Below the pieces are notes generated by a model. It was not told the origin of the DNA. It ran no database searches and saw only the letters and a program-made list of their open reading frames with translations. Of a DNA stretch of 49,759 bases, positions 8,909 to 18,060 are shown piece after piece. Numbering within the stretch: position 1 is the stretch's first letter; the number at the start of each line of letters is the position of its first letter. A program made the translations under genes and the position numbers. This stretch comes from Echinicola salinicaeni (lineage in GTDB: Bacteria; Bacteroidota; Bacteroidia; Cytophagales; Cyclobacteriaceae): positions 1 through 49,759 of the forward strand of contig NZ_JACODZ010000014.1 in assembly GCF_014280965.1 (NCBI RefSeq). The letters run 5' to 3'.

Positions 8909-10225
8909 ATGAAAATTACCGTAGTAGGAACCGGATATGTAGGTTTAGTTTCAGGCGCTTGTTTTGCAGATGTAGGGATAGAGGTGGTATGTGTGGATAT
9001 TGACCAAAAGAAGATCGATAAGCTCAAGAATGGCATTATGCCTATTTATGAGCCAGGATTGGAAGAAATCGTTAAGCGCAACTATGAAAGTGGCCGATTG
9101 CAATTTACCACTGATCTGGGCGAAGCTATTCAAGGATCCGAGGTGGCTTTTATTGCGGTAGGTACCCCTCCGGGTGAAGATGGTTCTGCTGATTTGAAAT
9201 ATGTATTGGCCGTTGCGAATGAGATTGGAGAGAAGATGTCGGATTATATCGTGGTGGCGACTAAAAGTACTGTACCGGTAACTACGGGGCAAAAGGTAAA
9301 GGCGACTATCCAAAAGGCCTTGGAAAAAAGAGAAAGAGCGATGGATTTTGCTGTTGCCTCTAATCCAGAATTCCTGAAAGAAGGCGCTGCTGTGGAAGAC
9401 TTTTTGAAACCAGATAGAATAGTGATAGGGGTAGAGGACGATAGGGCTGAAAAGATCATGAAGCGCTTGTATAAGCCATTCCAATTGAGTGGAGACCGTA
9501 TTATCTATATGGATATTCCGTCTGCAGAAATGACCAAATACACGGCCAATGCCATGCTGGCTACCAAGATCAGTTTTATGAATGATATTGCCAATTTATG
9601 TGAATTGGTTGGGGCCAATGCCAATATGGTTAGAAAGGGGATTGGTTCGGATCCTAGGATTGGTAATAAGTTTATCTACCCAGGCGTAGGTTATGGTGGT
9701 TCTTGCTTTCCTAAGGATGTTAAGGCCATTGTGCGTACGGGTAGAGAATATGGACATGAATTACGTGTGCTTCAAGCGGTGGAGGACGTGAATGATGACC
9801 AGAAATATGTATTGGTGAATAAGGTAAAGAAGCATTTTGGAGAGGATTTGAGAGGAATGACTTTTGCCCTTTGGGGATTGAGCTTTAAGCCTAATACCGA
9901 TGATATGCGTGAAGCGCCGGCTATCGTGATTATTGATGAATTACGTGCCGCCGGAGCTAATGTAAAAGCGTATGATCCTATTGCCATGGAGGAAGCCCAA
10001 GAAATTTATGTAGGAGATAAGGTGGCCTATTGCAATGACGCTTATGATGCCTGTGTGGATGCGGATGCCTTGCTTTTGGTTACGGAGTGGTCAGAATTTA
10101 GACTACCTAGCTGGTCAGCAGTAAGTAAGCTATTGAAGAATAAAGTGGTTTTTGATGGCAGAAATATCTATGACCGCAAGCATTTGGAGGAAGAAGGGTT
10201 TGTGCATTATGGGATTGGGATTTAA
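8909..10225 (+). CDS. ugd: UDP-glucose 6-dehydrogenase, copy 2
   Basis: Same length (438 aa) and the same motifs as the gene at 499: GTGYVGLVSG, catalytic cysteine in YGGSCFPKD (residue 266) and FKPNTDDMREAP. The proteins are nearly collinear with scattered conservative differences, for example around residues 125-150 and 286-310. Many third-codon positions differ, so the duplication is older than that of the flanking four-helix-bundle genes. It lies between those two gene copies and ahead of the export genes. It probably feeds UDP-glucuronate to the same capsule; the redundancy may reflect fusion of two locus segments. Confidence 0.96.
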   Translation: MKITVVGTGYVGLVSGACFADVGIEVVCVDIDQKKIDKLKNGIMPIYEPGLEEIVKRNYESGRLQFTTDLGEAIQGSEVAFIAVGTPPGEDGSADLKYVLAVANEIGEKMSDYIVVATKSTVPVTTGQKVKATIQKALEKRERAMDFAVASNPEFLKEGAAVEDFLKPDRIVIGVEDDRAEKIMKRLYKPFQLSGDRIIYMDIPSAEMTKYTANAMLATKISFMNDIANLCELVGANANMVRKGIGSDPRIGNKFIYPGVGYGGSCFPKDVKAIVRTGREYGHELRVLQAVEDVNDDQKYVLVNKVKKHFGEDLRGMTFALWGLSFKPNTDDMREAPAIVIIDELRAAGANVKAYDPIAMEEAQEIYVGDKVAYCNDAYDACVDADALLLVTEWSEFRLPSWSAVSKLLKNKVVFDGRNIYDRKHLEEEGFVHYGIGI

Positions 10226-10400
10226 TAGCTGAAAGTCAAAAGCCGAAAGCCGAATGTCTGAAGAAAGGAGTCTAAAGCTGAAGGGCGAAGGCTAATAGAG
10301 AAGGCTGAATGTTGAAAGCCTAAAGCCTAAAGCCTAAAGCCGAAAGCCGAAAGCCCAAAGCCGAAAGCCGAAAGCCGAAAGCTTTTAAGTCTAAATATAG
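10226..10400. repeat. AAAGCCG-type word repeats upstream of four-helix-bundle gene 2
   Basis: About twenty degenerate copies of aaagccg/aaagcct, almost a tandem array from 10312 to 10382. The part at 10262-10326 is nearly identical to 8246-8310. No gene. Related 'aaagYcgaaggcc' stretches occur at 4175-4200, 36215-36260 and 40985-41025. Confidence 0.75.
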
Positions 10401-10420
10401 TAGTAAGCTGTACTGGATAA

Positions 10421-10783
10421 ATGAGTGAGCGACATTTCAATTTTAAGGAGCTTAGGGTTTGGCAAAAATCAATGGATTTGGCTGAATATTGTATAGAGCT
10501 TGTTGAAGAATTGAATACTCCAGGAAAGCATTTTAGATTAATTGAACAGTTCGAATCTTGCTCGGCTTCAGTTTCTCAAAATATTGCAGAAGGAAAAGGT
10601 AGAAATACAGACAAGGAGTTCAAACAATTCCTCTATTATAGTCGTGGATCATTATATGAGATGGTGACACTCGCTAATCTTTTTCATAGACGAAATTGGA
10701 TTACAACAGCGCAACTCAATAGAATAGAATCGGGGGGATTGGAGATAGCCTCAATGCTAAAAGCGCTTATAAATGCAATCTAA
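10421..10783 (+). CDS. Four-helix-bundle protein (S23/IVP family), copy 2
   Basis: 120 aa, nearly the same as the gene at 8370. Differences include S for P in SCSASVSQNIAEG, M for L in SLYEM, and FHRRNWITTAQLNRIES for the FQRRNWISSKQLNKIES segment. The four predicted helices and the conserved IAEGKGR turn are intact, so both copies look functional. It sits 205 bases upstream of the Wza-like gene. Downstream flanking words (ttcgacagt..gacaataacaccatt) match those after copy 1. Function is unknown; a structural or regulatory partner role is possible but unproven. Confidence 0.87.
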   Translation: MSERHFNFKELRVWQKSMDLAEYCIELVEELNTPGKHFRLIEQFESCSASVSQNIAEGKGRNTDKEFKQFLYYSRGSLYEMVTLANLFHRRNWITTAQLNRIESGGLEIASMLKALINAI

Positions 10784-10987
10784 ATGAGGCTTTCATCTTC
10801 GCTTATATTAATCATAGTAACAGGCTTTTGTCCTTTATCTTTCGGCCTTAGACAAAAAAAACAGGCTTTCGGCCTTAGACCTTCGCCATTCGACTGTTTA
10901 CAATCTAACATTCATTCAATTCGACAGTTCGACAATAACACCATTCCTAATTATATATTAACATTCATCATTCCTAATCAATAAGGT

Positions 10988-13573
10988 ATGTCCATCAATA
11001 TCAAATCTTTTTATTTTACAATAATTCTATTGCTATCAGCGATTGTGCTCCATGCCCAGTCCTTATCCAATATCCAAAATGTTAAAGTGGATGAGTTGTC
11101 GGATGCGCAAATTGCTGCGATTGTACAGAATGCGGAGGAGCAGGGGATTTCCCAATCTCAAATCCCGACTTTAGCACAGGAAAGGGGACTTTCGGCGATG
11201 GAAGCCAATAAGTTGGCTACAAGGATTAGCCAGTTGGGGACTGCTGATGTAGAACAGTCAGCAAGTACTTCTTCAGATACAGGGGCACAACGAATGGTGT
11301 CTACGCCGGTAACAGGAAATCTTAATGGAGGTAGTTCCAAATTAACCGAGGAGCAGCAAAAGATTTATGGTTTTGGTCTTTTTCATAATAAGGAACTGAA
11401 CTTCTCTCCCAATCTGAATATTCCTACTCCAGAAAGTTATGTAGTAGGCACAGGGGATCAGTTATTGATTGATGTGTATGGAGATTCTCAACAGTCATAT
11501 AGTTTGACTGTGAATCCAGAGGGCAGGCTGTATATCCCTAATGTAGGGCCCATTGCTGTAGGAGGAGCCAGTATTCAGGCGGCTACAGCAAGGATCAAGA
11601 AGGAATTAAGTGGTATTTATTCAGATTTAAACAGTTCCAATCCCCGCACCTTCTTACAGATTCGTTTAGGGAATATCCGTTCCATTCAGGTATCCATGAC
11701 TGGGGAATTGACCCATCCTGGTACCTATACCTTACCTTCTTTTGCTTCGGTATTTAATGCCTTATATGCTGCGGGAGGTCCAAATGAGGAAGGTTCCTTT
11801 AGAAATATCAAAGTATACAGGGATTCCCGTCAGGTGGCTGAAGTGGATGTCTATGAGTTTTTGACCAATGGTAATCAAAAACAAAATATTCGTTTGCAGG
11901 ACAATGATGTAATTATCGTACCTGCTGTGCAGACCCGGGTAGAGGTACAAGGGCCAGTCAGAAGGCCAGGTTTATTTGAAATTCAGGCTGATGAGGATAT
12001 TAGGGATTTGATCAACTATGCAGGTGGTTTTAAAAGTGAGGCCTATACCCAACGCATTGGAGTGAGAAGGCTTTCTGAGGATGCAAGGAAGGTGGCCGAT
12101 GTATCACAAGAGCAGTTTGAAAGTTTTAAGGTGCAGGATGGGGATATTTATCTAGTCGGAGAAAAACTGAACCGTTTTGAAAACAGGGTGCAGATATCTG
12201 GTGCCGTTTATCATCCAGGTGAGTTTGCTTTATTAGAGGGGATGACTGTAAAGGATTTGATTGGGAAAGCAGAGGGTTTAAGAGGAGAGGCCTTTCTAAA
12301 TAGGGCTACCCTATATAGAACCCAAGAAGATATGACCTTGGAAATTGTACCTGTGGATGTCAAAGCAGTAGTCAATGGTACAACTCAGGATATTGTATTA
12401 CAGCGGGAAGATGTATTGCATATCCCCAGCAAGTATGACTTGAACGAAGAGTATTATGTAAAGATTTCCGGTGAGATCAACCGACCGGGGGCTTTTGCCT
12501 TTGCGGAGAATATGACTGTGGAAGATTTGGTATTGAAAGCAGGGGGATTTAAGGAATCTGCTTCAGATGCTTATATAGAAGTAGCCAGAAGAGTGAAAGA
12601 TAGAACAGATGGACAGATTGCTGAAATCTTCACCATTGATATTGATGAGAATTTGGAAATCAATGGGGCTGATAAGGAAGTGGTTTTACATCCATTTGAT
12701 CATGTGATCATTAGAAGAAGTCCGGGTTTTCAAAGGGAACAATTGGTACGCGTAGAGGGAGAAGTGAATTATCCAGGTCAGTACACCATTTCCACTGCCA
12801 CAGAGCGTATTTCTGATTTATTAAAAAGAGCGGGGGGGATCAATCAATTTGCCTATACCAAAGGCGCCACTTTGATTAGGCGTACAGAGTTTTATAGTCC
12901 TCAAAGTGATAATGAGATCAAATCAGCTGAATTAAGAGAGGTGAAGAATAATTTGATTAAAGAAGATGGAAAGAATACAGAGGCAGAGAATAATATGCTA
13001 TCTCGTATAGATGAGAAAATAGGGGAACAGGGAGGAGATTTGGCCAATCAAAAAGGGTTGACATCTGGGGAATTTAAAATCAATCGTGTGAAAGAAGTGG
13101 CAGCTTCGGATAGTTCTAGGGTAGCCGAAGTGGAATTTAGGACGCAGGAGTTGATCGGTATAGACTTGGACTATATTATGGAGCATCCTGGTTCCGATCA
13201 GGATCTGATCTTACAAGAAGGGGATGTATTGAGTATCCCTAAGGAATTGCAAACGGTACGTATGCGCGGGGAGGTATTATTCCCTACTTCTGCTAGATAT
13301 GAAAAGGGGGATAGTTTTAAGGCCTATGTGTCCAAGGCGGGTGGATTTACCGATAATGCCCGAAAAGGGAAAGCTTATGTGGTGTATGCGAATGGGGATG
13401 TGGCTAGGACTAAGGGGTTCTTATTCTTTAAGAATTATCCCAATGTAGAACCAGGTGCCGAGATCATTGTGCCGCAAAAGCCAGATAGACAACCAATGTC
13501 GGCTACAAATTGGATAGGTTTGGCTTCCAGTTTGGCGACTTTAGCGATATTGATTGATCGGGTAGCGCAGTAG
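10988..13573 (+). CDS. wza: Polysaccharide export outer-membrane protein, Wza/SLBB family
   Basis: An 861-aa exported protein with a signal peptide (residues 1-24, ending LHAQ). A poly-export domain starts at about residue 148 (ESYVVGTGDQLLIDVYGD), followed by five or more SLBB-type beta-grasp repeats. These repeats are recognisable by recurring 'V.G.V..PG.[FY]....' and 'DLI..AGG' phrases near residues 235, 320, 400, 495, 590 and 750. It ends with a hydrophobic segment (NWIGLASSLATLAILIDRV) and a short tail. It is more than twice the length of E. coli Wza, which is normal for the Bacteroidota form. It should form the periplasmic/outer-membrane channel for the capsule, working with the Wzz-like protein at 14661. 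Confidence 0.92.
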   Translation: MSINIKSFYFTIILLLSAIVLHAQSLSNIQNVKVDELSDAQIAAIVQNAEEQGISQSQIPTLAQERGLSAMEANKLATRISQLGTADVEQSASTSSDTGAQRMVSTPVTGNLNGGSSKLTEEQQKIYGFGLFHNKELNFSPNLNIPTPESYVVGTGDQLLIDVYGDSQQSYSLTVNPEGRLYIPNVGPIAVGGASIQAATARIKKELSGIYSDLNSSNPRTFLQIRLGNIRSIQVSMTGELTHPGTYTLPSFASVFNALYAAGGPNEEGSFRNIKVYRDSRQVAEVDVYEFLTNGNQKQNIRLQDNDVIIVPAVQTRVEVQGPVRRPGLFEIQADEDIRDLINYAGGFKSEAYTQRIGVRRLSEDARKVADVSQEQFESFKVQDGDIYLVGEKLNRFENRVQISGAVYHPGEFALLEGMTVKDLIGKAEGLRGEAFLNRATLYRTQEDMTLEIVPVDVKAVVNGTTQDIVLQREDVLHIPSKYDLNEEYYVKISGEINRPGAFAFAENMTVEDLVLKAGGFKESASDAYIEVARRVKDRTDGQIAEIFTIDIDENLEINGADKEVVLHPFDHVIIRRSPGFQREQLVRVEGEVNYPGQYTISTATERISDLLKRAGGINQFAYTKGATLIRRTEFYSPQSDNEIKSAELREVKNNLIKEDGKNTEAENNMLSRIDEKIGEQGGDLANQKGLTSGEFKINRVKEVAASDSSRVAEVEFRTQELIGIDLDYIMEHPGSDQDLILQEGDVLSIPKELQTVRMRGEVLFPTSARYEKGDSFKAYVSKAGGFTDNARKGKAYVVYANGDVARTKGFLFFKNYPNVEPGAEIIVPQKPDRQPMSATNWIGLASSLATLAILIDRVAQ

Positions 13574-13806
13574 CCACACGGCACTCCAAGGCTTTTAGGA
13601 TGGAGCGAGGAGAGCAAGCCGTGGGAGTCCCGCATTTGGAATAGTGATTCGAGTAATCGATAATCGTGATTTGGGATTCGAGTAATAGAGATTAGAATAA
13701 TAGGAATCTGGTATTTGAGCAATCCGGATTTGTGATTGGCGATTTGGCGATTGAAATTTGAAAAATGGAGTATGGTTTTCCAATTAATAATTAACAAGGA
13801 ATAAAT
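13574..13806. repeat. Word repeats between wza and the broken four-helix-bundle gene
   Basis: Degenerate repeats of 'gattcgagtaat' and 'gattt(g)gcgatt' run from 13640 to 13765. Similar words (gtattagagtaattg, ggagtaatcagag) follow the broken gene at 14543-14600. As at copies 1 and 2, the four-helix-bundle gene is framed by low-complexity DNA. A weak inverted repeat (cacggc / gccgtg) lies at about 13577 and 13609. Confidence 0.55.
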
Positions 13807-14542
13807 ATGACTTCTTATAAATCGTTTGAAGAATTGAAATGCTGGCAAGCATGTGATGAACTCAAGCGGTATATAAGAGAGGAAGTATTAACAAAATTGC
13901 CCAAGCATGAGCGTTATGAATTGTTCAGTCAATTATTAAGAGCTAGTAGATCAGCTACGGCAAATATTGCAGAAGGCTGGGGTAGGTATCGTTTTAAGAA
14001 AATATTATAAGTGTATGTGGAATACCGCACGTGGCCGAACAATCAAAGATAAAAGTTTGTATTAAAGCTTTCCTACTTTTTCCATTGATGAAAAAGTAGG
14101 CAAAAAATCTAGGCCATGGAGCCTTCTCCAAATTGAGTCGATTACGGTGTCGATGAGGACTATTTCTCAATTTGATTTTGGAACACTTGCTACGGGCTAA
14201 AAATAAGCGGATCTCCCTGTTCCACGACGCGAGCTAGCTCATTTTCTTAACGCCCTCCTCAACTGTTCCAAAACCGAATGCTCCAAAGGCCGAATAAGTG
14301 ATTTCGGAAAATATTTTGTTTCTCAGAGACTAAATGAAAAGACTCGGATATACATAGAATATTAATTTTTATTGAATGCTCGGGGATCTGTAGCTGAAAT
14401 TTTAGATCATGCTTTGGAAGCCAAATCTTGGGATTATATCGATGATGCAACTTTAAACCGAATTAGAAAAGACTGTGAAAAGTGCCTTCAATTAATCAAT
14501 GGATATATTAGATATTTAAGAAATCAGAATGAAAGACAGTGA
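13807..14542 (+). pseudogene. Four-helix-bundle gene 3, interrupted by a 350-bp insertion
   Basis: The 5' half (13807 to about 14003) encodes SFEELKCWQACDELK and ends SATANIAEGWGRYRFK, a divergent S23/IVP protein. The reading frame then runs into a stop. The 3' half resumes at about 14374 with ARGSVAEILDHALEAK and ends YLRNQNERQ at 14542, exactly the family's last two helices. The missing junction is occupied by foreign DNA flanked by a 7-base direct repeat (AATATTA at 14001-14007 and 14358-14364). One extra base was also lost near 14372. The gene is therefore dead unless the N-terminal 67 aa act alone. Confidence 0.8.
14008..14357 (+). mobile_element. Non-autonomous insertion element with 7-bp target duplication
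   Basis: 350 bp between two AATATTA copies inside the four-helix-bundle gene. It contains the hairpin CCTACTTTTTCC..GAAAAAGTAGG (about 14069-14094), then CTAGGCC..GGAGC, GGCTAAAAATAAGCGGATCT, CTCATTTTCTTAACGCC and GCTCCAAAGGCCGAATAAG. The same series occurs in inverted orientation at 41080-41330. No transposase is encoded. The ends show at most weak inverted similarity (TAAGTGTATGT and the complement of ACATAG). Confidence 0.7.
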
Positions 14543-14660
14543 ATCATTGGTATTAGAGTAATTGATATTGGAGTAATCAGAGATTGAACACTGAATTGCG
14601 AGTAACAAATCCCGAATAACATTAACAATTACCTTGTCATAAGAATATTTATCATAAAAT
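14543..14660. other. Short leader of the Wzz-like gene
   Basis: AT-rich, with 'gtattagagtaat'-type words shared with 13640-13765. No gene and no clear promoter. Confidence 0.4.
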
Positions 14661-15773
14661 ATGAATAACGATTCAAATAATAACACCGCTCCGCCAGCTG
14701 ACGATGAAATCGACCTACTTGCCTTAGCCAAAACCGTTTGGAATCAAAGGAAGCTTGTTTTCCGAATCGTAGGACTTTTTGTCATATTGGGTTTGTTGGT
14801 GGCGATACTTTCTCCTAAGGAGTTTACTGCTAGCGGGACCTATTTGCCCCAGACCACTGAAGGAGGTAAAGGAGGAGGCTCTTTGTCTGGCTTAGCTTCC
14901 TTGGCTGGAATTAATTTTGGAGGAGTAAGTGGAGGCTCTGAAATTCCGCCTACTTTATACCCGAAAATTGTGAGCAGTGTACCTTTTAAAAAGGCTATGT
15001 TGAAGGCTCCCTTACAATTTGAAGAGTTTGACAAAAAGGTGACCTATCAGGAATATTATGAGGAGTATTATTCACCTGGGTTTTTAGGATATATAAAGCG
15101 GTATACTATTGGATTACCCGGGCTACTAATTAAAATTATAAAAAGTGAACAAGCGCAAAAGATTGTTAGAAATGATGCAGAAGAAATCATTACTGTTTCT
15201 CCTAAAGAATTAGAGCATTTTAAACGATTGGATGGCCAGGTGTCTATTGCTTTTAATGATAAAGAGGGGTTTGTTCAGTTGTCTATCATAATGCCTGAAG
15301 CCATAGCTTCAGCAGAATTGGCCAAGTTTGCGGAAAATTTATTACAAAAGGAAGTAATTGCCTTTAAAGTGAAAAATGCCAAAGAACTTTTGAAATTTAC
15401 TGAAGAACGCTACCAGGAAAAGAAATTTGAATTTGAAGCCATACAAACTAAATTAGCACATTTTAGGGATAGGAATCAAAATATATCCAGTTCCGTTGCA
15501 ATAAATGAATTAGAAAAATTGGAAGCTGAATATAACTTGGCTTTTTCTATCTATTCGGAATTAGCAAAGCAATTGGAACAGGCAAAATTACAAGTGAGTA
15601 AGGATACACCATTATTTTCTGTTATTCAACCTATTTCTGTGCCAATAGAAAAGTCTTCACCTAAACGATCTTTAATTATGTTTGTTTTTCTAATTTTAGG
15701 GATTGTATTATCTGTGGGATATATCTTGGGTAAGGAATTTTTAATGAAATTGAGAAAAGAATGGGACTCTTAA
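14661..15773 (+). CDS. wzz: Chain-length determinant (Wzz/polysaccharide co-polymerase) family protein
   Basis: A 370-aa inner-membrane protein. A cytoplasmic start (DEIDLLALAKTVWNQRK) leads into the first membrane segment at about residues 33-51. A large periplasmic part with predicted coiled-coil helices follows (about 240-325), then a second membrane segment near residues 338-358 (IMFVFLILGIVLSVGYILG). A proline-rich 'SVPIEKSSPKRS' precedes the last segment, as in Wzz proteins. It lacks a Wzc-type tyrosine kinase domain. It should set chain length and link synthesis to the Wza-like exporter encoded upstream. The pse operon begins 45 bases after it, so co-transcription is likely. Confidence 0.9.
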   Translation: MNNDSNNNTAPPADDEIDLLALAKTVWNQRKLVFRIVGLFVILGLLVAILSPKEFTASGTYLPQTTEGGKGGGSLSGLASLAGINFGGVSGGSEIPPTLYPKIVSSVPFKKAMLKAPLQFEEFDKKVTYQEYYEEYYSPGFLGYIKRYTIGLPGLLIKIIKSEQAQKIVRNDAEEIITVSPKELEHFKRLDGQVSIAFNDKEGFVQLSIIMPEAIASAELAKFAENLLQKEVIAFKVKNAKELLKFTEERYQEKKFEFEAIQTKLAHFRDRNQNISSSVAINELEKLEAEYNLAFSIYSELAKQLEQAKLQVSKDTPLFSVIQPISVPIEKSSPKRSLIMFVFLILGIVLSVGYILGKEFLMKLRKEWDS

Positions 15774-15817
15774 TTTCTTTGTTAGAGTATTATAAAATAA
15801 AATAAAAAATTAATAAC

Positions 15818-16843
15818 ATGTTAAATAATAAGTCAGTTTTAATAACGGGAGGAACAGGATCCCTAGGTAAGGCCTTAACAAAACATATTTTTTCTAAGTA
15901 CCCTGAAGTAAAAAGGGTGGTCATTTATTCCAGAGATGAGCAAAAGCAGTTTCAAATGGCTCAGGAATATCCGAATCACAAATACCCTCAAATTCGCTTC
16001 TTTATAGGAGATGTAAGGGATAAAGAAAGACTGGTAAGGGCATTTCAAGGTATTGATTATGTAATTCATGCAGCTGCGATGAAGCATGTTCCTATCGCTG
16101 AGTATAATCCCGATGAATGTGTAAAAACGAATATCGGAGGCGCTGAAAATGTAATCCATGCAGCGTTGGAAACGGGAGTTCAGAGAGTGGTGGCTTTGTC
16201 AACGGATAAGGCCTGTGCACCTATCAATTTGTATGGGGCAACAAAACTTACTTCTGATAAATTGTTTATTGCGGCTAATAATATAAAAGGTAATAACCCA
16301 ATAAAGTTTTCGGTGGTAAGATATGGTAATGTTATGGGGTCAAATGGATCTGTAATTCCTTTCTTTATTAACAAGCGAAAAGAAGGGAAATTACCCATTA
16401 CTGATGTCAATATGACCAGGTTTAATATTTCACTGCAGGGTGGAGTAGATATGGTTATGCATGCCATGGAACATGCTTGGGGGGGGGAATTATTTGTTCC
16501 TAAAATACCTTCCTATAAAATTCTAGATGTTGCAGAAGCGATTGGACCTGAGTGCGAAAAACCCGTGGTTGGAATTCGTCCAGGTGAAAAGGTGCATGAA
16601 GAAATGATTACTGCATCCGACTCATTTTTCACCTACGACCTAGGTAAATATTACGCTATTATACCATCTACCCCTAAATGGAATGTAGAGGATTTTATAA
16701 ATTCATTTGATGCAAAGAAAGTTCCTCTTGGGTTTAGGTATAATTCTGGAGAGAACCAAGAATGGGAAACAGTAGAGTCTTTGAGAGAACTAATAACTGA
16801 ACATGTTGATCCAACTTTTTCTGTTGAATTAAAGGAAGCTTAA
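15818..16843 (+). CDS. pseB: UDP-N-acetylglucosamine 4,6-dehydratase (inverting), PseB
   Basis: First enzyme of CMP-pseudaminic acid synthesis: it converts UDP-GlcNAc to the 4-keto-6-deoxy-L-arabino-hexulose form. The 341-aa length and motifs are typical: GGTGSLGKAL (residues 10-19), AAMKHVP replacing the usual catalytic context, STDKA, and NLYGATKL with its lysine. An IRPGEKVHEEM segment follows near residue 250. Genes for the next steps (pseC, pseF, acetyltransferase, pseI) follow with gaps of only tens of bases or overlaps. CapE/FlaA1-like dehydratases look similar, but the neighbours make PseB the best reading. Confidence 0.93.
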   Translation: MLNNKSVLITGGTGSLGKALTKHIFSKYPEVKRVVIYSRDEQKQFQMAQEYPNHKYPQIRFFIGDVRDKERLVRAFQGIDYVIHAAAMKHVPIAEYNPDECVKTNIGGAENVIHAALETGVQRVVALSTDKACAPINLYGATKLTSDKLFIAANNIKGNNPIKFSVVRYGNVMGSNGSVIPFFINKRKEGKLPITDVNMTRFNISLQGGVDMVMHAMEHAWGGELFVPKIPSYKILDVAEAIGPECEKPVVGIRPGEKVHEEMITASDSFFTYDLGKYYAIIPSTPKWNVEDFINSFDAKKVPLGFRYNSGENQEWETVESLRELITEHVDPTFSVELKEA

Positions 16844-16875
16844 GGAAATAGGTGAAATTCTTTTAGATAATTATT

Positions 16876-18060
16876 ATGAGTCAGATCATTCCTTATGGAA
16901 AGCAGTTTATAACTGATGAAGATATTCAGGCAGTGGTAGAAACCTTGAAGTCTGATTACCTTACTCAGGGACCGAAGATTGCAGCCTTTGAACAAGCATT
17001 TGCGGAATATGTAGGAGCTAAGTATGCAGTAGCTGTTTCAAATGGAACAGCTGCTTTGCATCTAAATGCTATAGCCTTAGATATTCAACCTGGAGATAAA
17101 GTAATTACCACTCCCATTACCTTTGCGGCGAGTGCAAACTGTATTCGTTATTGTGGAGGGGAGGTGGTTTTTGCAGATATTGATCCAGAAACCTATTTGC
17201 TGGACATAAAATCAGTAAAACATTTACTTGAAAACTCGCCAAAAGGAACCTTTAAGGGAATCATCCCTGTGGATTTTGCGGGTAGGTCTGTCAACTTGGA
17301 AGAATTTCGAAAACTATGCGACGAATACGGCCTATGGTTGATGGAAGATGCCTGTCATGCTCCTGGGGGGTACTTTGTGGATTCTAATGGAGTACAACAA
17401 TCTTGCGGAAACGGTAAATTCGCTGATTTGGCTATTTTTTCGTTTCATCCAGTCAAACATATTGCCGCAGGTGAGGGGGGGATGATAACCACTAATGATG
17501 AGAAGCTTTACCAAAAATTATTGGCGCTTCGTACCCACGGTATTGTGAAGAATGATAGTTTATATACCAATACCATCGAATTTTCCGGAGGGAAGGACAG
17601 TTATCCACTTTGGTATATGGAGATGCAGGACTTGGGATATAATTACCGCCTGACTGATTTTCAGGCAGCACTAGGTCTAAGTCAACTTGGTCGTGCCAAT
17701 GAAGGCGTGGAAAAGAGAAGACAAATTGCAGAAAGATATTATGAGACCTTCAAAAATGCTTCCTTTATGATTGGACAATCAGGGGTAGTGGAAGGGCACG
17801 CCTACCACCTGTATGTGATAGAGGTGGAGGATAGGCTTGGTCTATATAACCATTTGAGAGAAAAGCAGGTCTTTGCACAAATCCACTATATTCCTACTCA
17901 CTTAATGCCATACTACAAACAGTTTGGATGGAAGGAAGGGGATATGCCCAATGCTGAGCGATACTACAGGAACTGTTTGTCCCTTCCAATGTTTCCAACC
18001 TTGTCAGCGATAGATCAAAATAGGGTTATTGATATCATAAAGGGATATTATAGTGGCTAA
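16876..18060 (+). CDS. pseC: PseC aminotransferase (UDP-4-keto-sugar, PLP-dependent)
   Basis: A 394-aa DegT/DnrJ/EryC1-family enzyme that adds the 4-amino group to the PseB product. PLP-site motifs are clear: NGTAALHLNA (residues 57-66), EDACHAPGG (D-x-x-H pair), and the Schiff-base lysine in FSFHPVKHIAAGEGG near residue 195. It ends with the usual IHYIPTHLMPYY region and a substrate-binding tail. The stop overlaps the GTG start of pseF by eight bases, indicating translational coupling. In this gene order it is almost certainly the pseudaminic-acid enzyme rather than a generic sugar transaminase. Confidence 0.93.
   Translation: MSQIIPYGKQFITDEDIQAVVETLKSDYLTQGPKIAAFEQAFAEYVGAKYAVAVSNGTAALHLNAIALDIQPGDKVITTPITFAASANCIRYCGGEVVFADIDPETYLLDIKSVKHLLENSPKGTFKGIIPVDFAGRSVNLEEFRKLCDEYGLWLMEDACHAPGGYFVDSNGVQQSCGNGKFADLAIFSFHPVKHIAAGEGGMITTNDEKLYQKLLALRTHGIVKNDSLYTNTIEFSGGKDSYPLWYMEMQDLGYNYRLTDFQAALGLSQLGRANEGVEKRRQIAERYYETFKNASFMIGQSGVVEGHAYHLYVIEVEDRLGLYNHLREKQVFAQIHYIPTHLMPYYKQFGWKEGDMPNAERYYRNCLSLPMFPTLSAIDQNRVIDIIKGYYSG

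Noticed and set aside
8951-9484. 177-aa minus-strand frame
   Set aside because: Antisense shadow of ugd copy 2; no motif and no independent signals.
10784-10984. 66-aa frame after four-helix-bundle gene 2
   Set aside because: Translates the word-repeat flank shared with copy 1, where it is not preserved.
13435-13848. 137-aa minus-strand frame
   Set aside because: It runs antisense through the end of wza and low-complexity word repeats, with no family resemblance.
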